Notes: generated by a model from the sequence alone, not told the origin. Shown: positions 23,171-34,730, counted from the first letter of the stretch. The stretch: DNA of 64,000 nt from Sapria himalayana (GCA_029783825.1 JAREIK010001718.1:3166898-3230897); one strand, 5' to 3'. Program-made: numbers and translations.

Positions 23171-23737
23171 TACTCTGTTGGGTAATTGCGCTTTCACGGG
23201 TAGTGAGATTAAGAAACAAAAAACAACAGAAACACAGAAAACAAGCAATATATATCCCAATCCAAGCAAGCATCCACGACAGAATCAAAAATGAGAAATC
23301 AACACAGGAAATAACGTGGTTCACTAGTTGCTCAGTACGACTAGCTACCTCCACCAAAAAATGCTTATGCGTTACAGATTAAAACCAAGAAACAGAATGA
23401 CTTACAGTATGCAACATGCAGCAATCGCGAAATCGTGCAGAGAGAGGAGAGGGATGATGAATAGTTCAAATGGGTCAAAAAACAGCCGCCCGAAAAATAA
23501 ATTACAAATCATTTTATATGAGAAATAAATATCCGGTTCATTTAACCGAAGCAGGTCGGATCATGGAACGGGTCAGGCTATGATCCAAAAATTTCAGCCC
23601 GTTGACCAAACAGCGGGACCTCCGTTATTGTGCTACTGCTGCATCCCCGGGCTTTTAATATTTCCTTTCCTGCATTTACATGAAAATATTAAAATAGATT
23701 ATTAAGTAAAAAAATAAATTACATATACAGCATACTC
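23171..23737. mobile_element. Young solo LTR with perfect 5-bp target duplication
   Basis: TACTC at 23,171-23,175 and 23,733-23,737 flank a 557-bp segment starting TGTTGGG and ending ACAGCA, the TG...CA form of an LTR. It contains AACGTGGTTC and a ctacctccacc stretch, recalling an aacgtggttcggc...acctccac segment known in copia LTRs. It holds about 20 CpGs while the neighbouring hAT DNA has almost none, so it is much younger. No internal domain is present, hence solo LTR; a small TRIM-like unit is an alternative. Short ORFs inside (23,160-23,357, 23,328-23,528) are not genes. Confidence 0.8.
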
Positions 23738-24117
23738 CATGCATGATGTACAATGATCATTAGCTATAACATTCTGATAACAACCAGTGGCACTAACACT
23801 AGTAGTGCCATTATGGTCATTCAAATAGACATTAGTTGATGGGCTAGCTTGACTAGGCCAATATAGTGGAATTGGCCATGCCCACTAGCAACTAGATCAA
23901 TGCCACTATGATGTCATACTAGCACAATCCAACATGTGACATGCCTAGCTGAGGAAAGTGGCTTTTTGTGCCATGCTTAGCCTACATTTTAATATGTCAT
24001 ACCATCATGTCATGGCTTGGGTGCACAATCCATGCCATGTTAGACATGACAGAGTGGCCCAAATGGGACACCAAAATTTAGGTCGCGTGGCTCGACACGA
24101 CCTGATTGACACCTTAT

Positions 24118-24345
24118 TTTTGTAGTTGCAACCATAGAAAATAGGTGGAAACACCATTCAAGTGGAAACTTCACAATTTAGGTTGACAACAAAATCATTT
24201 ATTACTTCAAAAGTACGAGTAAATCCTAACACTAAGTCACCATACATCCTACAGTATCTCATGACGCATCTTCGAAGGATATTTATGAGGAAAGTTCTCC
24301 TCTCATAATTCTTTCAATTGATGATGGTTATCAGTCATGTGCTAT
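24118..24345. other. Continuation of ~95-bp repeat block, then unidentified DNA
   Basis: 24,130-24,195 (accatagaaaataggtgg, cttcacaatttaggttg) resembles the 19,980-20,070 unit, supporting hAT insertion into this array. 24,200-24,345 shows no feature I recognise. Confidence 0.5.
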
Positions 24346-25871
24346 TGCAACTTTATTATGATACCTAATTTTAAGGATTATGAAAAGCCTCAAAGGTCTA
24401 TTGGGCAAGGGCCTCTAGTCAACTAGTCATAAAAGTATACATGCCATATAAGTAGTAAGTAAACTTTTTTTCTATATATTAATCTCATTAAGATTATGTA
24501 GGTTGTTTGATCAATCAACTATTAGTCAAATACTATTCTAATTGAGATGATAAGAATGTGTTTTAAGTAAAATTTATATATTATAATGTTAGTGTATTTT
24601 ATTACACATGATGAATTGTCTAAATAGTTTGTATATTATTGGGCTTTATTATAGAATGAATGCAAGATTATTATGAAAATGCCCTAGTATTTTTTTTAGC
24701 ATTCAAAGTAGTTATCAACTATTAGGCCCTACCCAATTATAGTCTTCTTGTAGCTATCCCATTGGTACATTACCATCGAAATAGTAATTTGTCTCTACTT
24801 GAGGGGCATCCATAAGTCTATACCTTTTAGGCAATACATTAACTATCCTTGATGATTATTTTAAATAAGTATTTTTATTATCTAACCTCATGTGTCATTA
24901 GATATAAATTGACGTGAAAGTAAAAATATTTATTCTTTCAATTTCATAAGTATCACACTTGCACAATTAACAAAGATTTTCTTTTAAGTATCATTGGTGA
25001 TAATCATATAATAGAAATGAACTCAAAAGACCGTTACCACCTTATGAGTCACCTCCAAATTTCAATCAATCATGTCTTATGACCTACCTATCACCATCAA
25101 TCATGATGACACATGACTCTCACACTAAACGAAAACTCCTTTTTAAAATATTCTATAAAATTCCCATATCAATTGAAGGTTAGTTCTTTTAAGACATGCA
25201 TTATTGATTGACTTATAAAAATATTTATGGTTTTGACTTCATAAGTGTCATACTCACATGATTAACATACCTTGATGTTAGGTTTTGAAAGTAACATTAG
25301 TTTATCTTGCATCATAATCAAAAGAGTTGTCACTCTCTTCTTACTATTATGCATGAGTGTGATTCATTACTTATCTATCACCATCTACCATGATATCACA
25401 TACAAAACCACAAATAATAAAGCCCTAATTTTAGCTATATATAATTACCACATCTAACTATAACAAAATTAAAATATTAAATTTATTCATAAAGCATCTA
25501 TCACACATTATTAAATACAACCTTATACCTTAATTTAGCCTAATATTAAGGAGGGATTCATATGAGATAATTGGAGATATATCTCATTTAAGTTTTGGTT
25601 TCAATTGATAGCCCTCAATAATATTTAGTAATCAAATGTTAAATCCACAATACTTAGTTATGCACCTTGGATTTACCTAAAGGGCAAGTTGAAATTTGCA
25701 CTCACTCCTTATGGTTTATCTTTATACCTTGTGTCACCTATTTGCTCATGAATATTTCTTAGGATTTGATAAAATTTGGCTCCCTAAACACTAGGTTTTG
25801 TCTCTTATTCTTGTGCTCTAAAACCCCTTTTTAGAAATTCTCAAATTTTCTTTTTATACTTGAATGGCTGG
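24346..25871 (-). repeat. 3' LTR, outer part (LTR 3' two-thirds)
   Basis: It begins (plus-strand reading) TGCAACTTTATTATGATACC, equivalent to the LTR end TGTGACTTT..., and aligns with 42,942-44,405 throughout (ttgggcaagggcctct; gaaaatgccctag; the two sub-repeats; the promoter-side zone). It stops at cttgaatggctgggtgc, about 100 bp before the point where 37,252 resumes. Confidence 0.75.
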
Positions 25872-27414
25872 GTGCTATTTGATAATGTGCAAGTACAAAA
25901 ATGATCATAATTGGATTGATTTCATGATTTTAGAGTCTTTGTGGATTTTGATAAATAGTCAAGAAATTGATATATTTATAGAGGTATTGAGTGACTTGGT
26001 TATTTATAGATCACCAAGTAGTTTTGACATCTATTTTTGACCAAATGCTAATTATGTAGTCATATAAATATTTGTACATCATGACTCTATCACCTCGTTA
26101 GTACAATTATTTAACTATATAACACATTATTTTTGGCTGTGATATTATTATGGAGTCACAGTGATACTTATCTCATAATAATTAAATGACTACAATATTA
26201 GTTTTACATCACAGTAATCAAGTACTCTACTAGTACTAAAAGTCTTGGGCACATTCTTGTGTTGTGACTTTATATTTACTATGACTTTGTATTCCAAAGT
26301 CAGAGTTATGGTTTTTTCACAAAGTTATAACTTTTGAGCTATAAAAAGTTATAAAGACAAAACTATTCATGTCAAAGTTATGATAATTATCTAGTACTAT
26401 GAATTTTGGATACTAAATATTACAAAAATCATTTACTCAAGCACAACCACTTCCAAGACATTGACTTTTATCTCAAGAGAAGGCAAAACCATGACTTTGA
26501 TGTATTGGTTAATTGTCAATATTATAGTCATTCATAGTATCAAGGCCATGTAATATATGATAAAGATCAAAGCCAAAGCACAACCATTCCCAATTTTGCA
26601 GTAATATTATGCACATGAGAAGAAATTCATAGTGCCACAGTCATTCCTAGTGCCACAATCATTCCTAGTGTTATGCTTATATAAAATACAAGAGAAGTTA
26701 TTGCTAGCATCATGACCATTTATAACATAGCTACCATATTATGCACAAGAGAAGTTATTCTTAGCACCATGATCATATTATATATAAGAGTGGTTATTTC
26801 TAGTGTCATGATCATTTCTAGCACTGTGACCATATTATGAATAAAAGAGGCTAATGTTAAAGCTATGATCATTCTCAATGTCATGACTCCATGTTACAAA
26901 AAGATTGAGTTTCATTCCAAAGCCATAACACTTTTACAAAGTAGAGACATAAAGATCAATCGATCAAGGCCAAAATTTTGAGATCTTTCAAAAGCCATGA
27001 CATTTTACTTTGATGAATGTAAAAAAACCAGAGTATAAAAGAGCAAAGAGAAGAAATCACAAAAAAAATTAACTTCTTCTCCACGAACCAAGACAAAGAT
27101 AGAGTACAACAAACAACCCTATGGGTGATTTTTAAACTATCTAGGGGATCCATAAGCAAATAAGTGATGCAAGACAAAAGCTAGATACTAATGTTTTAGG
27201 GTGCAATTCTCAACCCCTCTCTCTCTAGGGTGGATTTAAAAATATTTACCAAGATAGCATGAGATTAGGGTTTATATCCTAGATTATTATGAGGATTATC
27301 ATTGAGAATCTATGTTTCACAAGATCTCTTCTTTTGTACCTCATGAATATCTTCCAAATACTAGATTAAATTGAGGTCTAAAAGTGTGTACTTGTGATTT
27401 TTGTGATATATAGT
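25872..27414 (+). mobile_element. Athila-like LTR (plus), left part of an interrupted copy
   Basis: The first ~1.5 kb of an LTR, alignable with 7,162-8,165 and 50,946-52,300. It carries a 52-bp-type repeat zone at about 26,240-26,990 with agaagttattcttagcacca-like units. It is interrupted at 27,414 by a minus-strand element and resumes at 33,129. Confidence 0.72.
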
Positions 27415-29993
27415 TGCAAATTTATTTTGCTGCCCAATTATTTTGGTTTGATAGTGTCCCAAAATCTTATAGATGAGGAGTTTTCATCAATAAAGATCCA
27501 CAAGTATATGAGTCATACAAGTAATAAAGAGGACTTTTATTAAAAATATCAATCTCGAAGTGATTATAACAACAATTTGGTCAATCAATAGTAAGATAAT
27601 TTAATTCTAGTAATATAATTATTTCAAATTTTGGTATCAATCTTAAATCTGAGAATTTAACCATTTAATTTATATGATGTATATTCAAATAGTTTGAATT
27701 TTATTGAGTTTAGATACAAAATGAAAGTTAGGTTATTCTTTAATAACATTTCTTCTGATGGTATACAAGGCAGTTATTACCATTGAGTTCATCTCAATAA
27801 TGCTCTCCACATAGTTATTTCCTAAGTAATTTACTATCAAAACAAAAAATCAAGTTTATCTGAGAGTCAGTCACAAGCTCATACCTTTAGGCAACTTGTC
27901 AACTACCCTTAGTGGTTGCTTCATATGTACACTATTATTATCTAGCCTTAGATGTCTTAAAGACTAAGAACTAACATAGTTTGTAAGTATTTATACTTTT
28001 GAATTTGTAAACACTATACTCACATAATTAACATATGGTTACCTCAAGTTTCATTGGTCGGAACCATATGAGTGAAAATATTTTAAAGGGCTATCACCTC
28101 CTTGCGAGTCACAATATACTCATGCATGTCCCATGGATTACATAAAGGTAAAATACTTAATAGAATATTCTATAAAATATTTATTTTAATCAATAACTAG
28201 TTCTTCTAAGACATGTACAATAAATTGACTTGTACAAATATTTGTGTTTCTACTTCAAAATATCATACTTATAATAATTAACATACTCATATTTTGAATA
28301 TTTATGTATAGGTTTATCCCATGCATCATGATTGAAAGAGCTATCATTTTCTCCATATCATATACATGAGCGAGCCTCGTGATTTACATATCACCATCCA
28401 CCATGATAACTCACACAAACACACCACTAGTCAAGTCTCTAATTTAAGTTCTATTTAATCATCATATCTAATAATTATTATAACATAACATAAATTAAAA
28501 TATATTAAATAATATAAAAAACTATTTATACATACCACAAACAAAATTCCAAATCAACCTTGGGGGGAAGGGGGGGGGGGGGGGGTGATAGTCGTGTTCA
28601 TCAATTCTAGGGTTTAGCTTATATATTGCATCTCTTGCTTACTTGTGAAGTCACTAGGGATTGAAAAGATCACTCCTAATGTTTGATTGCTGCACATTGA
28701 ATTCTACTTAGTGTAGGGAAAGAAGAAGATGAAGATATTGATTCACATTTTTTCTTTCCATTATATACTATAATATTTTTTATATTATTTTAAGTAGAAG
28801 GTCATAACTTTTGGAAGAAAGCTATGACTTTGGCCTTCATATCTTGAGCTCAAGATTGTGATTCTAGAAAGTGGCTACAAATTTTTAATGTGTCCTAATC
28901 GTTCTGTAATATAAAGTCATGGAACTAGAAAATATTTACAACTAGGACTTAATATCTTTATAATACAAAGTCATAATAATGGGAATAGTTACTACTTAGG
29001 CATTTGTCGTAATCATTCATCATACATCCATGGTGCTGAGAATGACTATGACATTGGAAATGACTTTTTATGTGCATCATATGGCGACGATGCTAGTAAT
29101 TACTATGATTTTGGCCTTGATCATTATTAATAATTATATAGCCATGGTACTAGAAATGGTCATGATGTCAAATATCACCTCTCATGTGCATCATATAAAA
29201 GTGGTACTGAGAATGGATGTGGTGCAAAGAATGCTCTTTGGTATTTCTCAAATGGCATGGCACTAGGATAAGCTATGGTATTGGACTTGAATTCTCTTAT
29301 ATATTATATGGCCATGACACTCCAAAAAGGCCATGACACTGGCAATAAGCTCGAACATAAAAGTCAAGACTTTATCTTCTCTTGGGGACAAAAGTCATGA
29401 CCTTGGGGAATAGCCGTACTAGAGTAAATCCCCTCTATAATATTTTGTGTCTAAAAATCATGGTGTTTGATAAATACCACTACTTTGGCATGAATAGTTT
29501 TAACTTTGTAATTATTTGTAGTTAAAAAGTTACATCTTTGTAGACAAATCATGGATTTGACTTGAAATTACAAATCCATATTAAAGATAAAGGCGAGACA
29601 CTAGAAAGTAGTTATAACTTTTAGTACTTGTGGGGTTCTTAATTACTGTAACTTGAAATTAAATATAACAACTATTTAATTATTATAATATGAGTATGAT
29701 CGCTGCTCTATGATAATATTATATTCACAAAGAATGTGTACATAGTTAAAAGATTATGTTAACGAGATGGAAGAGTCATGCATATAAAAATTATTACAAA
29801 CATTTAGGTAGAATTTTGGCCAAGAATAGGCACCAAAACTACTTGATGATCATAATCTATCAATTTGATGACTATTCATCAAAGTTCTTAACTCCAAAGT
29901 CATAATATTTAATTTATTTTTATCTTATTCTCATGCTTATGCATCATCTAAAAATACAAAAATATTCAAGAATATTTGCCAATTTTAATCTCA
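27415..29993 (-). repeat. Full 3' LTR of the minus-strand element
   Basis: It runs from TGCAAATTTATTTTGCTG (LTR 3' end) to ...TTAATCTCA (LTR start), about 2.58 kb, with all landmarks: sub-repeats at 27,960-28,400, promoter-side junction near 28,680, repeat zone 28,800-29,620. A ~118-bp higher-order period is visible from catgtgcatcatat-type strings near 29,069 and 29,187. Confidence 0.8.
28570..28585. repeat. G16 homopolymer
   Basis: Six G, two A, then sixteen G. The paralogous LTR position near 58,660 has no G run. It is potentially quadruplex-forming and error-prone in sequencing. Confidence 0.95.
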
Positions 29994-30050
29994 AATAAAC
30001 TCACACACTAAACATATTGCTCATTCACTAGTGATAACTTTCCTGTTAGC
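29994..30050 (-). other. Pre-LTR block / polypurine position
   Basis: Plus-strand actcacacactaaacatatt then gctcattcactagtgataac is the reverse complement of the family's GGATGAGCAAT...TTTAGTGTGTGAGT block immediately next to the LTR start. Confidence 0.72.
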
Positions 30051-30092
30051 AAAAGTATCCTAATGTCAACTCATATTAATTCAAAACAATAG

Positions 30093-30500
30093 TTAGAACA
30101 TCATAATATGGAAATAAGCAAAAAAATACTTTAAAGGTGAAATTTGATTTTGAGTGCTTGAATAGTAATATGGAAGTAGATGGTCTTTATAAATCTTCGT
30201 TATATATAGATAATGAATCAATATCTTTATCTGAATATCAAAAAGTGCCTCTTTTTTTGGCCCAAGGGAATTCAATACACTTTGAAAGGATTTCATTGCA
30301 AAATACAAGTCTTCTTGATTTGCACTATATTTTTTTATTTTCTCTATCCATAGGTTCTTTTGATATTTTGTGTCATCTTCATCTGCGTCATCTATTTTCA
30401 CCATATTTTTTTCCCAATTGACTATGTAAATTTCACATAGTTTCTCAAATAACTTAGTGGTACACATCAATTCGATATCTACGTGTCTAATCTCTTTCAT
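30093..30500 (-). CDS. Unrecognised 135-codon ORF in env-like position
   Basis: This is the longest open frame in the window and lies between the conserved gypsy block and the 3' LTR, in element orientation, where Athila-type elements carry an env-like ORF or captured sequence. The product is charged and mostly soluble-looking in the first 95 residues (FEKLCEIYIVNWEKNM, DDADEDD, FAMKSFQSVLNSLG); the last 40 residues are rich in Y, F and H and may be read-through. I see no transmembrane or signal segment. Upstream on the same strand lies TATAAATA 92 bp before the ATG. It may be a captured host gene fragment; the family is unknown to me. A chance or relic ORF is possible. Confidence 0.4.
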   Translation of the reverse strand: MKEIRHVDIELMCTTKLFEKLCEIYIVNWEKNMVKIDDADEDDTKYQKNLWIEKIKKYSANQEDLYFAMKSFQSVLNSLGPKKEALFDIQIKILIHYLYITKIYKDHLLPYYYSSTQNQISPLKYFFAYFHIMMF

Positions 30501-30591
30501 TATTAGATTTAATATGCTTTGTGGATTTAAGGTTGGGTTGTTTTGGCATCGAGAGAAAATTAGGTTTTTTTGATGAATTTATTGGGTTAGA

Positions 30592-30599
30592 TATTTATA
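30592..30599 (-). promoter_or_regulatory. TATA-like box upstream of the 135-codon ORF
   Basis: Minus-strand TATAAATA, 92 bp before the ATG at 30,500, followed by a C/A-rich leader with cctaattttctctcg, as in plant 5' leaders. In AT-rich DNA such a match is weak evidence; it matters only through its position. Confidence 0.3.
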
Positions 30600-31004
30600 G
30601 TCATGCCCTGATTTATGAAGGTTGCAACTCTATGGGCTCACTTTTCTTTTTTTAAATGAAAAGTCATAGGTGTAATGTCATTAGTTCCTCCAATGTCATG
30701 GCATTGGGTCTCATCTACAACTTTTCTTTTTGGTTTATGATGATACTTTTATTTCTATAACACCAAACTCACGATGTTGTGCATTGTTATGAATTTTCCA
30801 ATAAACTTATGATGAGCATTCTATTTCAATAATACAAATGTCATGGTGCTGAAAAATGTGCACAACTTTGGGCAAAAAAAATTCAGAATCACGTCTGATT
30901 TGAATCTTGATTTTATTGTGTGGGGGTTTTAAGTTCGATGATGTAAATATAATATATGTTTTATAACAAAGATACTCCATCAAGCAAAAAACAAAAAAAA
31001 AATT

Positions 31005-31060
31005 CTTGGGTTATCTCTCAAATAACATTAGATTTAATATTCATAGCTAGACTATTAATA
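31005..31060 (-). other. Conserved gypsy block upstream of 3' LTR region
   Basis: Plus-strand cttgggttatctctcaaata followed by acattag...atagctagac is a decayed version of the GGGTTGCCTCCCAAG...AACGTCATTAGC block that I know from plant Athila/TAT elements (reverse orientation). Better copies are at 38,661 and 63,707. Confidence 0.65.
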
Positions 31061-31198
31061 ACTTATCTATTTCATCAAAAATCTCTAATATTCAAGCTAA
31101 ATTTTTTATATAATTCCTAATCTCTTTCTTTCTTGTACTTTTAGTATTAGTCATTGATATTTGATAAGTAATTTATCTTGATGATATCATCCATAAAA

Positions 31199-31519
31199 CT
31201 AATATGGATGAGCATCTCTCTTTATTTTTGTCCTCATCGTGACATTGTGAAATATCTTAATGTTTGTAACTTTTTGTTCATTTTTCTCCTTCTCAACTTC
31301 CTCCATATCAGCCACCAAAATTGTATCATCCACCTCTTCTTCTTGCATAATTAAGACTATATATTTAATTTTCACTTTTGGGCTCTTAACATCAACTATC
31401 TCCATATGAGACACTGAAACTTTTGCTGCAATACTTACGTCATAATTTTTGACTTCCTCAATTTTCTTTGTATCAGCCACTAAAAAGTTTGATGCATAAA
31501 TTTCTTCCAACATAACCAA
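31199..31519 (-). pseudogene. Element ORF with internal repeat, unrecognised
   Basis: A 106-codon frame, charged and Val/Lys/Glu-rich, containing FLVADTKKIEEVKN near residues 12-25 and ILVADMEEVEKEKN near 67-80, a duplicated module about 55 residues apart. It lies just upstream of the conserved gypsy block in element orientation, the position where the pol-bearing sister element has 23-24-residue coding repeats (38,900-39,180). It is probably a piece of the element's repeat-containing C-terminal coding region rather than a host gene. No known domain. Confidence 0.45.
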
Positions 31520-31541
31520 AATAGTGAATTCATTTCTTTCC

Positions 31542-31545
<4 letters not shown>

Positions 31546-31581
<36 letters not shown>

Positions 31582-31597
31582 TCTCTCTCTCTCTCTC
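31546..31597. repeat. (ATC)12 then (CT)n microsatellite
   Basis: Thirty-six bases of perfect ATC repeat run directly into about 17 bases of CT repeat. Confidence 0.95.
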
Positions 31598-31689
31598 CTA
31601 TGTTGGCATTTGATTTTCTAAAATCATTTAGCATTCAAATAAGTATATCTTCTAATGAAAATTTGGGCAATGAGTGATGATTACAAAAT

Positions 31690-33128
31690 GTGCTCCACTC
31701 ATGGCTTCTAGATCTACACTCTCTATAACTTTTTGTTGGTTGATAATTATATTGATTTAGAATGCCATCGTATTTGGTTGTTATACTTTAAATTCTATTT
31801 TGTGCATGGAAAGAAGAAGATGTAGATGTTAATTCTCATTTTTCTTTCTTTTTTTATACTTTGATATTTCTATATTACTTGAAGTAAAAAGTAGTGATTT
31901 AAAAAAGAAAGCCATGACTTTAACCTTCATCTTTTGAGTTCGAGGTCATGACTACAAAGTGGTCCAACTCTAGAATGTGTCTCAATCTTTTTGTAACACA
32001 AAGTCATGACACTAATAAATATCTATGCATTGGGCCTAATATCTTCATAACATAATGCTACAATACTGGGAATAGCCAGAGCTTTCGTATTTTTTTTCTC
32101 ATTTATCATTTAACTATGATACTAGGAATGACCATGACATCGGGAATAGCCTATCATGTGCATCATATAGCTGAGATATTTGGAGTGGCTATAGCTTTGG
32201 TCTTGGTCTCTTTTAATCATTATAAGTTGTGATTCTAGAAATGACAATGATATTAGGAATATCCTACCATGTGCAGCATATGGTCGTGACACTAAGAATA
32301 ATTATGGTACAAAGAATGATCTTTCTTGCATCTCCAATGGTTGTGGCATTGAGATGGGATTCTACATTAACCTTGACTTCTCTTATATATCATATGGTCA
32401 CAACACTACAAAATGGTTGCAACTGGAAATTAACCCGAATATAAATTTTATAGCTTTGCCTTATCTGAGGATAAGAGTCATGACCTTGGGAAATGACCTT
32501 GGGAAAAATGATCTTACCCAAGTAAATTCCCTAAGTAATATTTTGTGTCCAAAAGTCATTGTGCTAAATGATTTCTATAGCTTTGGTATGAGTAATTTTA
32601 TATTTCTAACTTTCTATAGCTCAAAAGTAATAACTTTGCAAAAAAGACAATTCTCTAACTTGAGATTATTAGGCCTTTTTAAAGATAAAGTGATAGTACT
32701 AGGAAGTAGCCATGACTTTTAACACCAATGGGGTATTTAGTTAATACAATGTTAAATTAATATCATTGTTATTTAATTGTTATGAAATAAGTATGATTGT
32801 AATTTTATGATAATATGACAACCACAAAAAATATGTTACATAATTAAATGATTTTGTTAATAATGTGATAGAGCCGTATCATACAAAGATTATCATGACC
32901 ATTTAGATAGAGTTCCAACCATGAATGCATGCCGAAATTACTTGATGATTTCTAATTGACTATTTATCCAAATGTCTCCACAGACTTATCAATTTAATGA
33001 CTATTCAAAAAACTCCTCCAAAACTCCTAAGTCATGAAATCAATCTATTTATGTCATATTCTCATGCTTACATATTATCTAAAAATAACAAAATACTAAA
33101 GAATATTTGATAATTTAAATATTGAACA
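31690..33128 (-). repeat. 5' LTR fragment of the minus-strand element
   Basis: It aligns with 28,640-29,993: both contain ggaaagaagaagatg(a/t)aga, the GTCATG repeat zone (31,880-32,720) and the terminal LTR start, here ...TATTGAACA at 33,128. The LTR 3' third is missing. Confidence 0.72.
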
Positions 33129-33960
33129 TGCATAAATACTTTTGTGATTAATTATTATATTTGATTTATGTTGCAGAATAAAAATTGAGGGTTTTGCTAA
33201 CTAAAGAGAATCAAACTTAGGGATTTAATTATGAGTGATTTTGTGCATATTATCATAGTAGATGATGACAAGTAAATCATGAGTCTCACTCACATATATG
33301 ATAGGGAATAAGTGATAGTCCTTCTAACTAAGATGTAATAGACAAACACATACGTTAAACCCCAAAATTGAGTTATGTTAATTATTGCAAGTATGACACT
33401 CTCGAAGCTAAAAAACATGAATGATTTAACATGTGATAGTGATAAGTAATGCATGAGACATCCATGAGAATCTCATGCAAATACTAATGCATGTGACAGT
33501 GATAAGTAATGAATGAGACATCCACTGAGAGTCTCATGCAAATACTAATGCATGTGATAGTAATAAGTATGACACTCTTGAAACCAAAAAACATGAATTA
33601 TTTTACATGTGATCGTGATATGTTAAAACCCAACATTGATGTAGATGTTTAATAGATATTCTCTTAATTGTTTGACCTTTAGTATGAGAGTCGCATGATC
33701 ATTATGGATGATAGTAATAAGTAATGCATGGGATATTTTTGAGTGTATTGTTACTCATAAGGTGGAGACAAACCTTTGAGTTACTTTCTCTTATATGACT
33801 CATACCTTTGACAATTAAGAAAAGTATATGTTAATAGTGAGTATAATACTTACAAAGTTTAAAATACAAATCCATATTAGTCATATTAGTTTTTGGTCTT
33901 TAGGATACCTAAGATTAGAGAATAAGAATGCACATAAAAAGCAACCATCAAAGGTAGATT
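33129..33960 (+). mobile_element. Athila-like LTR (plus), right part of the interrupted copy
   Basis: It resumes the LTR left at 27,414 (cf. 52,280-52,900): first sub-repeat with gttatgttaattattgcaag at about 33,372, second near 33,830. It ends near aaagcaaccatcaaaggtag (33,940), before the LTR 3' end. Confidence 0.68.
33391..33615 (+). repeat. 60-bp tandem duplication inside LTR
   Basis: Atgtga(t/c)agtgataagtaat starts at 33,431, 33,491 and (diverging) 33,552, a 60-61-bp period with ctcatgcaaatactaatgc shared. The flanking gtatgacactct(c/t)gaa..aaaaacatgaat block also occurs twice (33,391 and 33,568). This is a recent local slippage event, absent from other LTR copies. Confidence 0.88.
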
Positions 33961-34730
33961 ATGAGTTACGTAAATGCAAAACCAAAAAAAAGTGAATAAA
34001 TAAATAATATGATTTTTTCTGAAAAATGGGGCAAAATGATAATTTTGCTGTAAGAAAACAAATCTGAAAATTTTTAGAATATGGATGATAAAAAGGACTT
34101 CGCCATTGAAATTTTGCTTCGGTGAAAAATGTGGCTACATGCATGCATAGCCAAGGTATCAAAAAAGTTATTTATTTATATATATATTTATATATTTATT
34201 TATTTATTATTTTGATGAAATAATAATAATAATAATAATAATAAACAGAAATGAACATCAAAATAGAAAAATGAGAAAAGGATTGACTTCAGAGAGAGAG
34301 CGCGAAGAAAGGATTTAGTGCCAAGAGAAAAAAAAGAATTATTTAAGTTCTTTTACAATTAGTTGATTATTTTGGTATCAAAACAAAATAGTCCATGAAC
34401 AAAAATTTCTCTATGCGACGAGAGCTTAAAGTTAATATCAAATTCTAAAAATTTTGGTGGAATACTCTGAGTGGTAGGGTTTTCTCCTATTGAAATTTCT
34501 TTCCATTTAAGGATCATAAATTACCATGAATTATAATTCAATTCAACTTATTTTAGAAATTTAATTATGAATGGTTTATTGGTGAAAATTTTTTATGTTT
34601 GTTTAGTAATATATGGTTGTGTAAATTATGTTCTTGTAGTTATAACTATACACAGAATATAGTTTAATTATAAATGGTATATTTACATTTCATATTCATT
34701 AGGACATCATAAATAAATAGGTGTATGCAT
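33961..34730. other. Unidentified AT-rich segment
   Basis: No gene seen. It contains an ATTT/TATA-rich run (34,165-34,212), (TAA)8 at 34,219-34,243 and a short purine stretch with gagagagagcgcgaag at 34,290-34,309. It may include the start of the Tekay-like LTR that follows, but I cannot place that boundary. The 67-codon minus-strand ORF at 33,959-34,162 has no recognisable motif. Confidence 0.4.

Larger units (their letters stand above)
20156..24117 (+). mobile_element. Decayed hAT-family DNA transposon (Ac-like)
   Basis: It is 3.96 kb. The left end TAGAGGTTTGAAGTGGGTTG resembles the reverse complement of the right end (ATAAGGTGTCAATCAGGTCG). Flanks TCTTCTAG (20,148-20,155) and TTTTGTAG (24,118-24,125) agree at 6 of 8 positions, consistent with an aged 8-bp hAT target duplication. 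Subterminal zones are rich in ccatgac/gggtcatg-type strings, as plant hAT ends often are. Transposase fragments lie at 21,150-22,810, and a solo LTR has inserted at 23,176. The ~95-bp host repeat appears to continue across the insertion. Confidence 0.78.
27415..33128 (-). mobile_element. Minus-strand non-autonomous Athila-like element
   Basis: Order on the minus strand: 5' LTR fragment (33,128 to about 31,690), short internal region with two ORFs, the conserved gypsy block (31,060-31,005), pre-LTR block, 3' LTR (29,993-27,415). It is inserted in a plus-strand LTR whose halves are 25,872-27,414 and 33,129-33,960. Gag and pol are missing; the 5' LTR joins internal sequence directly, so its 3' third, the primer site and gag-pol were probably lost in one deletion. 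Both outer junctions contain TGCA, but no clean 5-bp target duplication is readable. Confidence 0.72.

Noticed and set aside
23160..23528. Two overlapping ORFs with normal-looking composition
   Set aside because: They fall inside the young solo LTR, which has higher GC; LTRs are non-coding and the frames run past the LTR edge.
29030..29266. 78-codon Met/Thr-rich ORF
   Set aside because: Translation of LTR minisatellite; same pattern appears at 32,229-32,444, both within minus-strand LTRs.
30137..30421. 94-codon plus-strand ORF
   Set aside because: Antisense shadow of the 135-codon ORF on the other strand.
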